Part shown: positions 7,597-16,182 of the stretch, in pieces | How positions within the stretch are numbered: position 1 is the stretch's first letter | How the letters are laid out: each line of letters begins with the position of its first letter | NCBI GenBank assembly: GCA_900767375.1 | Contig: CAAFYX010000121.1 | Span: 1-30,849, forward strand | Reading direction: 5' to 3' | Source: Rikenellaceae bacterium | GTDB lineage: Bacteria; Bacteroidota; Bacteroidia; Bacteroidales; UBA932 | Length of the DNA stretch: 30,849 nucleotides | The notes under the pieces: generated by a model | The model's input: only the letters and a program-made list of their open reading frames with translations | The model's database searches: none | What the model was told of the DNA's origin: nothing | Position numbers and translations under genes: made by a program

Positions 7597-7944
7597 ATGG
7601 AACAACTGAATCGAATCGAGTTGAGAGGAAATGTAGGGACTGTCAGGGTCCAGGAGTTCAACGGCACGCATGTGGGAAGGATTTCCATTGCGACCAACTA
7701 CGTGTACAAGGACCGTGAGGGAAATCCCGTAATCGAGACCACCTGGCACAACGTAACGGCATGGGAAGGTAAGAACGTTTCGGATCTGGAGCGTATCCAC
7801 CGGGGCGACAAGCTCTATGTCGTGGGAAGGTTCCGTTCGCAGAGATATGAAGGCAACGACGGGGTGGAAAGAGTGGTAAACGAAGTGGTGGCCAGCAGGG
7901 TCAGCCTCATCGAAAGCGAGGAGTCACTCTCATACGAGCTGTAG
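7597..7944 (+). CDS. Short single-stranded DNA-binding protein (SSB-like, OB fold)
   Basis: The 115-residue protein fits an SSB OB fold along nearly its whole length. It starts with NRIELRGNVGTVRV and continues through the WHNVTAWEG strand, a GDKLYVVGRFRSQRY strand and a final NEVVASRVSLIE strand. It ends SLSYEL and lacks the acidic DDDIPF-type tip by which the housekeeping SSB recruits partner proteins, so it is likely an accessory SSB. The ATG is preceded by an A-rich stretch, as is common for Bacteroidales starts. The next gene begins 6 nt after the stop. This makes ssb the first gene of a five-gene run otherwise devoted to fimbria-like lipoproteins, an odd pairing discussed among the findings. 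Confidence 0.9.
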   Translation: MEQLNRIELRGNVGTVRVQEFNGTHVGRISIATNYVYKDREGNPVIETTWHNVTAWEGKNVSDLERIHRGDKLYVVGRFRSQRYEGNDGVERVVNEVVASRVSLIESEESLSYEL

Positions 7945-7950
7945 TCTGCC

Positions 7951-9918
7951 ATGACCAAGCGGATTGTCACCCTCGCCGCCATCCTTCTGGCCGTCTTTTC
8001 CTGTTCCACGCAGAAGAAGGCCGTCACGATACGGAAAAGCAACGCCACGGCGACCCTGACCCTGGCCGAGGACAGGGCTCTTCCCGATATCCCTTCCGAT
8101 ATCGGGAAGCCACGCAAGGACACATTGAAGATAGTGGAGGATGACGGGCGGGAGATTCTCATCATGAAAGCCATAAAGGACGAGGACGGAGAGATGGTGG
8201 CCACGGACGTTATTCAGGCGGCAGTGGTCACAGCAAGGTTCAGGAACGTCGCAGAAAGACACGGGAAAGTGGACCTGAAGTTCCTCGTGACGGTCCCGTC
8301 CTCGATGATGGACAGCAGATGGCAGGTCAGGATGACGCCTGAGATGAGCATCCTGGACGAGCGTATCAGGCTTGAGCCCGTGATCATCACAGGCAAGGAC
8401 TACAGGAAGGCCCAGCTCAGAGGCTATCAGAGATATGAGAAATTCGTCCAGTCGATCATCACCGATACGACCAGATTCATCCGCCTGCACGAGCTTGAGG
8501 TGTTTCTTGAAAGGAACCTCCACGATCTGTACCTGCTGAAGACCGACTCGACGTTCATCTCCGACGAGCAGTACGGCTCCATCTTCGGTGTGACAGAAAG
8601 GGAGGCGGTGGACCACTATACAAACCAGTTTGCCGCCAGCCTCAACAGAAGCAGGATGGCGCGCAAGGACCGGATGTTCTCCAGATACGTGAAAGTCCCC
8701 ATAGTGACAGCAGGCCTGAGACTCGATACGGTCATCGTCTCGTCCAACGGAGACTTCAATTACGAATACACTCAGACCATCAACACCGTCCCGCGTCTGA
8801 AGAAAGTCGACATTTCTCTCTCCGGAGCCATCTATGAGGAGGAGAAAACCGTCTACGACATCCCGGAAAGCTCTCCCCTCACCTTCTACATAAGTTCACT
8901 GGCCACGCTGATGGATGACAGGGAAAGATACATGTCCAAGGTAGTGGAAAGGAAAGTGGAGGCCAACACCGCATGCTATGTAGCCTTCGCCCAGGGAAGG
9001 AGCGACATCGACCTCTCACTGGGGAGCAACGGGTCCGAAATGGCCAGAATCAGGGAGAATCTGGCTTCACTGATCGACAACGAGAAGTTCGACCTTGACT
9101 CCATCGTCGTGACCTCTTCGGCCTCCCCGGAGGGAAGCGAATCATCCAACATCCGTCTGTCCGAGCAGAGGAGCCGCTCCATCGCCTCGTATCTGAACAG
9201 GTTCATGAGCCACTATCAGGACTCAGTAAGCCTTGAACGCGGATTCGGAATCGATGAGAACGGAAGGATCACTCACTACGAAGGCGCGAAGATCCCGTTC
9301 ATCAGCCGGTCCGGAGGGGAGAACTGGCAGATGCTCGATGCGCTCGTCAGGGAGGATGCGGAACTGACATCCAAGGAAAAGGAGCAGTACCTCGCAGTGG
9401 CCGGCACAGCGGACAACGACTCCAGGGAAAGGCTCCTCCAGCAGCAGACCTCCTACAGACATATCCGGGAGCACCTGTATCCGAGGCTGAGGACCACCAG
9501 GCTGGATTTCCATCTCCACAGGAAAGGGATGGTCAAGGATACAGTCCACACCACCGTACTGGATACGGTGTACGCCAGAGGGCTGGAAGCCATCAGGGAA
9601 AGGGACTACGAGACCGCAGTGACCCTTCTGAGGCCTTACGGGGACTTCAACACCGCCGTGGCATTCTGCAGCATGGACTACAACATGTCAGCCCTGGAAA
9701 TCCTGGACAGGATAGAACAGACCCCGAAGGTCCGCTATATGAAAGCTGTGCTGTACTCCAGACTCGGAGATGACGAAAAGGCCGTCCAGTGCTACCACGA
9801 CGCCTGCAAGGAGGACCAGTCGCTCGTTCACCGAGGCAACCTCGACCCGGAGATATCCGTCCTCATCGGAAGGTACGGACTCAACAAGGAAGAGGATGAA
9901 TTTGAATATGACCTATAA
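7951..9918 (+). CDS. OmpA-like/TPR lipoprotein of the fimbrial cluster
   Basis: This 655-residue predicted lipoprotein has a signal peptide ending in AVFSC (C18). The residues after the cysteine (STQKK) lack acidic amino acids, so it probably faces the periplasm. A large conserved middle (about 95-340) includes VIITGKDYRKAQLRGYQRY and TFYISSLATLMDDRERY. An OmpA/MotB-like peptidoglycan-binding segment follows at about 381-421 (SASPEGSESSNIRLSEQR). The tail (about 536-640) has TPR-like helices and a LDPEISVLIGRYG motif. I recall close relatives in other Bacteroidales, where they are generally unnamed. Next to fimbrillin and anchor genes it may couple fimbria assembly to the cell wall. It starts 6 nt after ssb and ends 30 nt before the fimbrillin gene. 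Confidence 0.8.
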   Translation: MTKRIVTLAAILLAVFSCSTQKKAVTIRKSNATATLTLAEDRALPDIPSDIGKPRKDTLKIVEDDGREILIMKAIKDEDGEMVATDVIQAAVVTARFRNVAERHGKVDLKFLVTVPSSMMDSRWQVRMTPEMSILDERIRLEPVIITGKDYRKAQLRGYQRYEKFVQSIITDTTRFIRLHELEVFLERNLHDLYLLKTDSTFISDEQYGSIFGVTEREAVDHYTNQFAASLNRSRMARKDRMFSRYVKVPIVTAGLRLDTVIVSSNGDFNYEYTQTINTVPRLKKVDISLSGAIYEEEKTVYDIPESSPLTFYISSLATLMDDRERYMSKVVERKVEANTACYVAFAQGRSDIDLSLGSNGSEMARIRENLASLIDNEKFDLDSIVVTSSASPEGSESSNIRLSEQRSRSIASYLNRFMSHYQDSVSLERGFGIDENGRITHYEGAKIPFISRSGGENWQMLDALVREDAELTSKEKEQYLAVAGTADNDSRERLLQQQTSYRHIREHLYPRLRTTRLDFHLHRKGMVKDTVHTTVLDTVYARGLEAIRERDYETAVTLLRPYGDFNTAVAFCSMDYNMSALEILDRIEQTPKVRYMKAVLYSRLGDDEKAVQCYHDACKEDQSLVHRGNLDPEISVLIGRYGLNKEEDEFEYDL

Positions 9919-9919
9919 C

Positions 9920-9931
9920 CCCGGAAACGGG
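9920..9931 (+). promoter_or_regulatory. Small GNRA-loop hairpin ahead of the fimbrillin gene
   Basis: CCCG-GAAA-CGGG forms a 4-bp GC stem with a GNRA tetraloop in the 30-nt gap between the OmpA-like gene and the fimbrillin. It is followed by an A-rich stretch and the ATG. It could protect or mark an mRNA end so that the fimbrillin is made in excess. The stem is short and may be chance. Confidence 0.3.
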
Positions 9932-9948
9932 ATAACCACAAAAAAATC

Positions 9949-11022
9949 ATGAAAACAAGAATTCTATCAGCTGCATTCGCAGTGCTGGCGCTCGCATCAT
10001 GCGCCAAGGAACCGCTAATCACTCAGGACAGAGCTGAAGCTCAGACCTGCGAGCTCACCATCAGCATCCGTCAGGAAGGGGAACCCGTGACGAAAGCTGA
10101 AAACACCTTTGACACCGAACTTGACTATGAGAAGGCAATAAACTTCCTTCAGCTGTTCGTATTTGACAGCGATGGCCTTCTGAGGCACTACAGCACTGTC
10201 AATAATACGGAAAGCGGCTTCAAGAAGACAGTATCAGTTTCCGCAGGAGAGAAGAGCGTCTGGGCAGTGGCAAACTACAAGGATCTCAGCTCGATAAAGA
10301 ACGAGGACGAGCTGAAAGCCATCGTTGTGAAGCTTGAGGACAACAGCACCAAGGCCTCCAAGGGCTTTGTGATGGCAGGCAGCCAGAGCGTCAACCTTAC
10401 GGGAAGTTCGGCCAACGTGACGGTGGTCATGAACCGTCTGGTGGGGCGAATCGCGCTGGCCTCCATCACCAACAACCTCCCGCCGGCATACGGCACGCTC
10501 ACAATCAACAGGATTTTCCTGAGCAACGTAGTCGGTGACCAGGTTTTCAAAGGTGATGCTCAGCCTACCCTGTGGTACAACCAGGAAGGACGAATGGACG
10601 AGAGCCCGCGCGACAAAACACACATTATCAATGGCAGCACATACAAGGCCTCATGCGACAGTTTGACATACAAGGAGATAGGTACATCCCTGGCTGTAGG
10701 AAGCGCATACAGTCCTGAAGGGGGATGCCTGTTCTATGGCATGCCGAACAGTTCCACACGTTCTCCGAAAGGATTCTCCGCCAACCCTGCCGGTCAGAAA
10801 ACAGTGCTCGTAGTTGATGCCACCATCAACGGAGAGACATACTACTACCCGGTGGTGATGAAGAACGGCTTGAACAGGAACTCGTCCTATATGGTCTACC
10901 TCACCATCACGGACCTCGGTTCGGATGACCCTAACTATCCGCCTCTCAGAGGCAGCATCAACGTGACCGTAAACGTTCAGAAATGGGATGTTTCGGTCTC
11001 AGCCATCGAGGAAACCATCTGA
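9949..11022 (+). CDS. FimA/Mfa1-type fimbrillin (structural fimbrial subunit)
   Basis: This 357-residue lipoprotein is a probable fimbrial subunit of the Bacteroidales type V (donor-strand) pilus family. The signal peptide ends ALASC (C18), followed by AKEP. About 30 residues later comes the typical start of the mature subunit, GEPVTKAENTFDTELD, whose TK/A position suits the trypsin-like cleavage that releases the N-terminal strand. A typical NFLQLFVFDSDGLL strand follows. Other family-like parts are VMNRLVGRIALASI and the closing strand SINVTVNVQKWDVSV at the C terminus. Subunits pass from the outer membrane to the growing pilus as lipoproteins. The gene lies 15 nt before the anchor gene, as expected for a fimbrial operon. 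Confidence 0.88.
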   Translation: MKTRILSAAFAVLALASCAKEPLITQDRAEAQTCELTISIRQEGEPVTKAENTFDTELDYEKAINFLQLFVFDSDGLLRHYSTVNNTESGFKKTVSVSAGEKSVWAVANYKDLSSIKNEDELKAIVVKLEDNSTKASKGFVMAGSQSVNLTGSSANVTVVMNRLVGRIALASITNNLPPAYGTLTINRIFLSNVVGDQVFKGDAQPTLWYNQEGRMDESPRDKTHIINGSTYKASCDSLTYKEIGTSLAVGSAYSPEGGCLFYGMPNSSTRSPKGFSANPAGQKTVLVVDATINGETYYYPVVMKNGLNRNSSYMVYLTITDLGSDDPNYPPLRGSINVTVNVQKWDVSVSAIEETI

Positions 11023-11037
11023 CGTACAGAGGCAGCA

Positions 11038-13044
11038 ATGAAGACAAGACTATTACTGCTTGCCTCGGTCCTGTGCATCCTGTCCTGCTCCGTGAAGGAG
11101 GACAGGATGCCCTGCCCCTGCCTGCTCAGGCTGGATTTCGGGATAGGGGCAAGATATGCCCGGGATTATTCCGTAAAGGGCTGGGGATTCGGAAAATCCC
11201 TTTTCGGGGAGAGCATCCACACGGATGACTGGCCCGATGGATGGACCGTACGAGTGCCGAAAGGCGAAATGGAATACTGCGCCTGCAGCGGCCTGACGTA
11301 CTGTGTAATGAAGGGCAATGCCGTCATCGTCCCAGAAGGACATTTCTTCGATGAGGTCTGGGCCTGCCACAGACAGCTGACACTGTCGGAAGAAGAGACG
11401 GTGGACAGGGTCATCCCGCACAAGCAGTGGGCCGAAGTGACGGTGCTGATGAAGAACATACCGGATGGCGAACTTACGACGGAAGTCACGGGCAATTCCG
11501 TCGGATTCTACCTGGCCGACCTCACCCCTGCGGAAGGGCCGTTCAGAGCAGTCATTTCCAATGAGGGAAGGGGTACAGTATCGTTCAACATCCCCAGGCA
11601 GGATGACAATGACCTCATCATGACACTGTCATGTGACGGGGTCCCTGTCAAGACGTACGAGCTGGGAAGGATGATTGCGGAAACAGGATACGACTGGCAT
11701 GCCGAAGACCTGGATGACATATACCTGGGCATGGACTACAACAAGCTGGAGATGGAGATCGGCATCGAGCCATGGCACGGAGGGGATGTCTACGAAGAGG
11801 TCAGATCCGTCTCCATCGTACCTTACACTGACGGGATGTCCGTTGCAAGGTCCTCCTACGGCTGGTCAGAATCGGAGATAAACGACATACAGCTCCTGGT
11901 CGTGGACGGAGGAGGGGGCACAGCCCTGTACTACTACCCGGATTTCGACGGCGGGATCAGCATTCCGCTGATGACCGGAAGGTCATATCGGATAACAGCC
12001 GCAGCGAACATCGGGGAAAGTATCGGCATCGAAGAGATGCTGGGCCTGGACAATGGCACGTGGAGGCCTGACATAAAAGGTGTTGCTCATAACGGCATAC
12101 CTATGACAGGCTCATCGGAGTCCTTTGTCGTCACCACGGAAGAGCAGACTGTATCCATACCTGTAAAGCGCATGCTCGCCAGGATAGACTTCAGCGTCAG
12201 CAGAAGCCGGCTGGACAGCCCGGACGGGCTCTCGATAAAGTCAGTATGCTTGTACGACGGTTCAAACGGCCAATACGACCATGCATCCGAGGCCGACCTG
12301 CGCTCGCTTCAGGAAGGCAGTCTCATACAACTGTACACTTACGAAAACCTGATGGGAGACCTGCTTCCCGGCAACAGGGATCCTTGGGCGAAGGTCCCGT
12401 CGAGCATCGGGAAAGATGCAGACAGATGCTCGTGGCTAGAGGTCAAGTGCTCATACACCAACGGCTACGCCTGCTGCAATGACATAACCTACAGAATGTA
12501 TCTCGGCAAAGATGCCACATCCAATTTCGACGTCCGGCGCAACACGGTCTACACCCTGACGCTGATTCCTTCCGAAACGGAGATCGGCGGCAGCAGAGGC
12601 TCATGGAAGATTTCATCGTCAGGCTGGACTTCGAGGACCTCATACGGGTACAGGCTGGAAATCATCAACGGAGGCGACCTTTTCGTCGGAGATGAAGCCA
12701 CCTTCGAAGTGAAGCTATACACCGACACCTATTATGACGGCAGGCTGTATTCAAAGGACCATACCGGAGAAAAGATTTCGAACAGCAGGCTCCGGTGGGG
12801 GTTCGGATACAACCCGTACATGACGGCGGAAACCTCTTCATATGCACGTTTCACCGGTCCGGGAATCCTCACAGGGACAAAACCCGGGAAATGCACCGTA
12901 CTATGCGCCCTCCCGGAGGACATCTCCGTATACGCTACAAAAGACATCACCATCCTTGAGCGGACGGACTCCACGGAAGATACCGGTATCGACCTGTCAG
13001 TCCAGTGGGGACCGGGAAACTACCGGATAGGATTTGACTTCTAA
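11038..13044 (+). CDS. Mfa2/FimB-like fimbrial anchor fused to a DUF4906-like domain
   Basis: This 668-residue lipoprotein has a signal peptide ending CILSC (C17) followed by SVKED, an acidic patch that suits surface export. Residues 1 to about 245 look like a complete Mfa2/FimB anchor: MPCPCLLRLDF just after the lipobox, and a closing region with GYDWHAEDLDDIYLGMDYN and a final IEPW. The remaining 420 residues are a second unit resembling DUF4906, with LLVVDGGGG, KRMLARIDFSVS and YLGKDATSNFDVRRNTVY near 488-505. Anchors of this family normally end after the first unit, at roughly 300 residues. Cysteines are frequent in the N-terminal part (CPC, EYCACSGLTYC). It lies 15 nt after the fimbrillin and 14 nt before the next lipoprotein gene. 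DUF4906 is recalled from motif resemblance, not searched. Confidence 0.75.
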   Translation: MKTRLLLLASVLCILSCSVKEDRMPCPCLLRLDFGIGARYARDYSVKGWGFGKSLFGESIHTDDWPDGWTVRVPKGEMEYCACSGLTYCVMKGNAVIVPEGHFFDEVWACHRQLTLSEEETVDRVIPHKQWAEVTVLMKNIPDGELTTEVTGNSVGFYLADLTPAEGPFRAVISNEGRGTVSFNIPRQDDNDLIMTLSCDGVPVKTYELGRMIAETGYDWHAEDLDDIYLGMDYNKLEMEIGIEPWHGGDVYEEVRSVSIVPYTDGMSVARSSYGWSESEINDIQLLVVDGGGGTALYYYPDFDGGISIPLMTGRSYRITAAANIGESIGIEEMLGLDNGTWRPDIKGVAHNGIPMTGSSESFVVTTEEQTVSIPVKRMLARIDFSVSRSRLDSPDGLSIKSVCLYDGSNGQYDHASEADLRSLQEGSLIQLYTYENLMGDLLPGNRDPWAKVPSSIGKDADRCSWLEVKCSYTNGYACCNDITYRMYLGKDATSNFDVRRNTVYTLTLIPSETEIGGSRGSWKISSSGWTSRTSYGYRLEIINGGDLFVGDEATFEVKLYTDTYYDGRLYSKDHTGEKISNSRLRWGFGYNPYMTAETSSYARFTGPGILTGTKPGKCTVLCALPEDISVYATKDITILERTDSTEDTGIDLSVQWGPGNYRIGFDF

Positions 13045-13058
13045 ACAATCGCAGTATT

Positions 13059-15281
13059 ATGAACACAAAGAAAATCATCATATGGCTCACCGCTATCCTG
13101 CCGGCTGTCTGCTCCTGCTCCGAGGAAAGGCCCGGAAGCCTTCATGAGGCCGGCAGCTACCGGATCAGCCTGTCAGCCTCAACTGACGGCATCAGAAGCG
13201 GAACGTTCAGCGAGCAGGTCGGCATAAACGACTTCAATCTCTATTTCTTCTCTGAAGGGACGTTGGAAAAGCAAATCTACGTGTCCGGAGCCTCGGAAAC
13301 CTCCGTGGAGCTGGACAGATATGGCGAATACACCGTTTATGCCATAGCCAATGCCGGAAAGATCCAGAAAAGGGATGGCATTTCGGAAGCCGCCTTCCTT
13401 GGGTCGGAGCTGGAGTATTCCAGCCTCAGCTCCCTGAGCGGAGTTCCCTGCTCGTATGCAGCGCAAAAGGCCATTGTCCCGGACAGGGACATCCGGGACG
13501 GGCTGTCCATCAGTCTGACTCCCATGTTCGCCCGCTTCCTCCTGTCCCTGGAGGTGACAGGAGGAGCCCCTGACGGGAAGCTGGACATCGGGAGCGTCTC
13601 CTGCTTCAACGTGAACGACAGGCTGTCCTTCTTCGCTGAAGGTGACAGAGCCTCTACCGTTATCACCGAGGGGGATTTCCTGTCCGCCGAGGACATATCC
13701 GGACTCACATACGGTGAGGAGGCCATGTTCTTCGTACCGGAGAACATGCAGGGCACAAAGACAAGCAGCGGACACAAGAGAGGGTCGGGAGGCGTCTGCA
13801 CATTCCTTGTGATCGAGGGGACATACGAGAGCGGAGCAGCCTCATACGACCTTGACTACGTACTGTATCTGGGCAAGGACAACAGCACGAGCTTCGACAT
13901 CGAGAGAGGAGTCACCTACGAGATCCTGGCATCCATTGACCTTGGGGACGAGCATCTGCTCGGGATTACGCCGTCAGTGCTTCTGGACTACAGCAATCCC
14001 GAGCAGAAAGCATACGTCCAGCCCACCGTGAAGTACTTCCGCTGGCTGGAGGACTCTATCGTGCTGAAACCGGGAGAAAGTGCAAAGGCAGGTTTCGAGA
14101 CAAACCTGGCCCCTTCCGACATATCCTTCAGCCTGAGCGATGACAGTTCCTTCTCCATCGGCAAAGCCGACTGGGAATCATCCAGCGTCACCGTAACAGC
14201 CAGCCAGGATATCCCGCAGAATGCAAGCGCCACACTCTCCGGAGGAAGCACTTCCATCCGGAGTACAATGACCCTGAAGACCAGGACCTTGATCCTCATC
14301 CCTTCAGTCTCCGAAATGGTGACCTGGGGAGGAAACTCCTATCCCTTGGAATTCACCCTGGCAGACTCCGGGGAAGAAGGTACTGACGTGACCTCGAAGG
14401 TGCGCTGCACCTCCATATCGTACAGCAGCTCCGCTCCTTCAGGACTCCTCGAGTGGGAGGAAGGCAGCGTCAGCGCCACCGACTGGTGGGGAAAGGATGG
14501 CTTCTGGGCAGAAGCGCCGGTACAGTTCACCATGACATTCAGCCTGGACGGAGTCACGGCCACTGTGACCGGCACCATGAACGGATATACAGGCCTGGAG
14601 TTCGACAGGACCGACTACCGGTATTCTGAGCTGGAAAGAAACGGGTACACATGCGACAGCGGCACAGCCAGGCTTGTGGGATCGGAAACAGAGGACATAT
14701 CGGATATAGCGCGAATAGTACCCGACGGGGAATATATGTGGGACACGAACAACGGGCCGTCATGCGTGATGGTCGGGAACGGCATACCGGCCTCCCTGGT
14801 ATTCACGGACCCTTCCAACGGCAAGTCCAGGGAGGTTCCAGTATCGCTCAACGTTTCCAGTGACGTGGCGCAGCTTCATGTAAACATCAGGCCTTCCATA
14901 GGAGGCGGGGCGAGCGGCCAGAGCGCCAGTGTCGAAGCCACCACGGCCAGGAGCGGCCAATATCTGGGCAGCGCCGGCATCCAATACATAAACTATGGGG
15001 AGCAGCAGTCATACGACCTGTCGATAATCCAGTCCATATACTACATCGACACTGAAGGCCGCAGAATCGACCTGACAGGGTCTTTTGGTGTGGGAAGCAA
15101 TTATGTAAGGGTGGAAACGTCCATCGGAGAGCCTGACGGACAGCACGATGACTATCCGGACACGGATGACTGGCAGATGACCACAAACCTCATAAGGTCA
15201 GTAAAGAGGGGCCAGCACGACATGGTCCATCTATGGGTAAACGGCTTCTCCGCCAGTTGGCAATGGGAGATAGTCAATTAA
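13059..15281 (+). CDS. DUF4906-like surface lipoprotein (possible fimbrial tip or accessory subunit)
   Basis: This 740-residue lipoprotein has a signal peptide ending in CSC (C20 most likely) and then SEERPG, an acidic patch that suits surface display. The first 300 residues follow the fimbrillin/DUF4906 plan: INDFNLYFFSEGTLEKQIYV, AIANAGKIQKRDG, LTPMFARFLLSLEV, and a YLGKDNSTSFDIERGVTY motif at 270-288 that parallels the one in the preceding gene. From there to the end are beta-rich, Ser/Thr-rich repeats that look like immunoglobulin-type domains. I do not recognise the C-terminal part. Being last in the operon and large suggests a tip or adhesin, but this is inference. A strong terminator follows 15 nt later. 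Confidence 0.7.
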   Translation: MNTKKIIIWLTAILPAVCSCSEERPGSLHEAGSYRISLSASTDGIRSGTFSEQVGINDFNLYFFSEGTLEKQIYVSGASETSVELDRYGEYTVYAIANAGKIQKRDGISEAAFLGSELEYSSLSSLSGVPCSYAAQKAIVPDRDIRDGLSISLTPMFARFLLSLEVTGGAPDGKLDIGSVSCFNVNDRLSFFAEGDRASTVITEGDFLSAEDISGLTYGEEAMFFVPENMQGTKTSSGHKRGSGGVCTFLVIEGTYESGAASYDLDYVLYLGKDNSTSFDIERGVTYEILASIDLGDEHLLGITPSVLLDYSNPEQKAYVQPTVKYFRWLEDSIVLKPGESAKAGFETNLAPSDISFSLSDDSSFSIGKADWESSSVTVTASQDIPQNASATLSGGSTSIRSTMTLKTRTLILIPSVSEMVTWGGNSYPLEFTLADSGEEGTDVTSKVRCTSISYSSSAPSGLLEWEEGSVSATDWWGKDGFWAEAPVQFTMTFSLDGVTATVTGTMNGYTGLEFDRTDYRYSELERNGYTCDSGTARLVGSETEDISDIARIVPDGEYMWDTNNGPSCVMVGNGIPASLVFTDPSNGKSREVPVSLNVSSDVAQLHVNIRPSIGGGASGQSASVEATTARSGQYLGSAGIQYINYGEQQSYDLSIIQSIYYIDTEGRRIDLTGSFGVGSNYVRVETSIGEPDGQHDDYPDTDDWQMTTNLIRSVKRGQHDMVHLWVNGFSASWQWEIVN

Positions 15282-15296
15282 TGGTTTTTGGTTGGA

Positions 15297-15329
15297 GGCC
15301 GTCCGTCGTGAGATGCACGGCCTTTTTTA
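15297..15329 (+). terminator. Intrinsic terminator of the ssb/fimbrial run
   Basis: GGCCGT (15297-15302) pairs with ACGGCC (15317-15322), followed directly by TTTTTT. It stands 15 nt after the last fimbrial gene and 17 nt before the end of the convergent thioesterase gene. Confidence 0.85.
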
Positions 15330-15345
15330 TTAGCCCTCCGGTACG

Positions 15346-16089
15346 TCAGAACTCAAGACGGACGCTGAAGCAGAGCTGGGAGTTCGCGAATCCCTCGAGG
15401 TAGAATACGTTGCTGTCGAGGTTCCTGATTTCCCCAAGCATTATCTTGACAGCCTCCCCGAGACGGGTTTCCTTGATATAGTTCACCGTCACTTCCTTTA
15501 CCTGATGGGTGGCGGCGAACTCCCTGTCTATAAGGTCCATGGCCCACTGGACATACTTCACGTTGTTTGTATGTCCGATGAAGTCCACGTCGGAATATGA
15601 CACAATATGGGTGTCAGCCTCACGCATCTTCACGCCCTTCGGAATCACAATCTTCTGGGCAGGCGCATCCATCACCGCTTCCGTGAACTGCGGCGTCAGG
15701 GATACGCAGGAAGGCAGATTCTCGGTCCACACGAAGGACCTAGTGAAGGTATTGAGGACCACCCACGAACTGGTGCCCACAGCGGCGCGCTTCCCGTCCT
15801 GACCGATTATTTCATAGTCCCTCAGGAATACAAGTCCGTCGAGGCCCCTGTGCCATGTATTGAAAGTGATATGCTCGTTCCACTTGACGGGACGGAGGAA
15901 CTTGAACTGCATTCTGTACAGGACAAACGCCATATTCTGCTGCCTGAGTATATCATATCCAAAACCCAGGCTGTCCGAACCCTTCATTGCCACGACCTGC
16001 GCCAGATCCATAAAGGACGATGCCCTCAGCCTGTAGGCACAGTCGGTCATGTAACTTTCTATATCAAGTTCTACGGATGTTTTCAACAT
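15346..16089 (-). CDS. Acyl-ACP thioesterase (FatA/FatB-like double hotdog)
   Basis: The enzyme releases fatty acids from acyl carrier protein in the cytoplasm. The 247-residue protein has two hotdog halves. The first carries MTDCAYRLRASSFMDLAQ near 14-31 and the WHRGLDGLVFLRDYEI region at 79-94. The second carries the catalytic segment YSDVDFIGHTNNVKYVQWAMD at about 165-185, with D168, H173 and N175-176 in the places expected for the plant FatA/FatB-like family. The ATG at 16089 gives the family-typical start (MLKTSVELD). The frame continues upstream only to a TTG at 16143, inside the promoter box. It lies alone on the minus strand between the fimbrial run and the divergent DUF1810 gene. Confidence 0.9.
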   Translation of the reverse strand: MLKTSVELDIESYMTDCAYRLRASSFMDLAQVVAMKGSDSLGFGYDILRQQNMAFVLYRMQFKFLRPVKWNEHITFNTWHRGLDGLVFLRDYEIIGQDGKRAAVGTSSWVVLNTFTRSFVWTENLPSCVSLTPQFTEAVMDAPAQKIVIPKGVKMREADTHIVSYSDVDFIGHTNNVKYVQWAMDLIDREFAATHQVKEVTVNYIKETRLGEAVKIMLGEIRNLDSNVFYLEGFANSQLCFSVRLEF

Positions 16090-16140
16090 ATATGGAGAAA
16101 AGAAGTCCTTGCTTCTGAAAAAATCAATAATTAACCGGCA

Positions 16141-16148
16141 CAAAGATA
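16141..16148 (-). promoter_or_regulatory. Bacteroidales -7 box for the thioesterase gene
   Basis: The minus strand reads TATCTTTG, an exact TAnnTTTG match, 51 nt before the chosen ATG at 16089. It also argues against the upstream TTG at 16143 as a start. No clear -33 element is seen. Confidence 0.5.
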
Positions 16149-16170
16149 AGAAAAAAGGAAGATTTTTGGT

Positions 16171-16178
16171 TATATTTG
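16171..16178 (+). promoter_or_regulatory. Bacteroidales -7 box directly before the DUF1810 start
   Basis: TATATTTG is an exact TAnnTTTG match and ends only 4 nt before the ATG at 16183. With transcription starting a few bases after the box, the mRNA would begin at or next to the start codon, so a leaderless transcript is possible. Confidence 0.5.
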
Positions 16179-16182
16179 GGGA

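Noticed and set aside
16090..16143. N-terminal extension of the thioesterase from a TTG at 16143
   Set aside because: It would start inside the -7 box and adds residues not typical for the family; the ATG at 16089 fits better.
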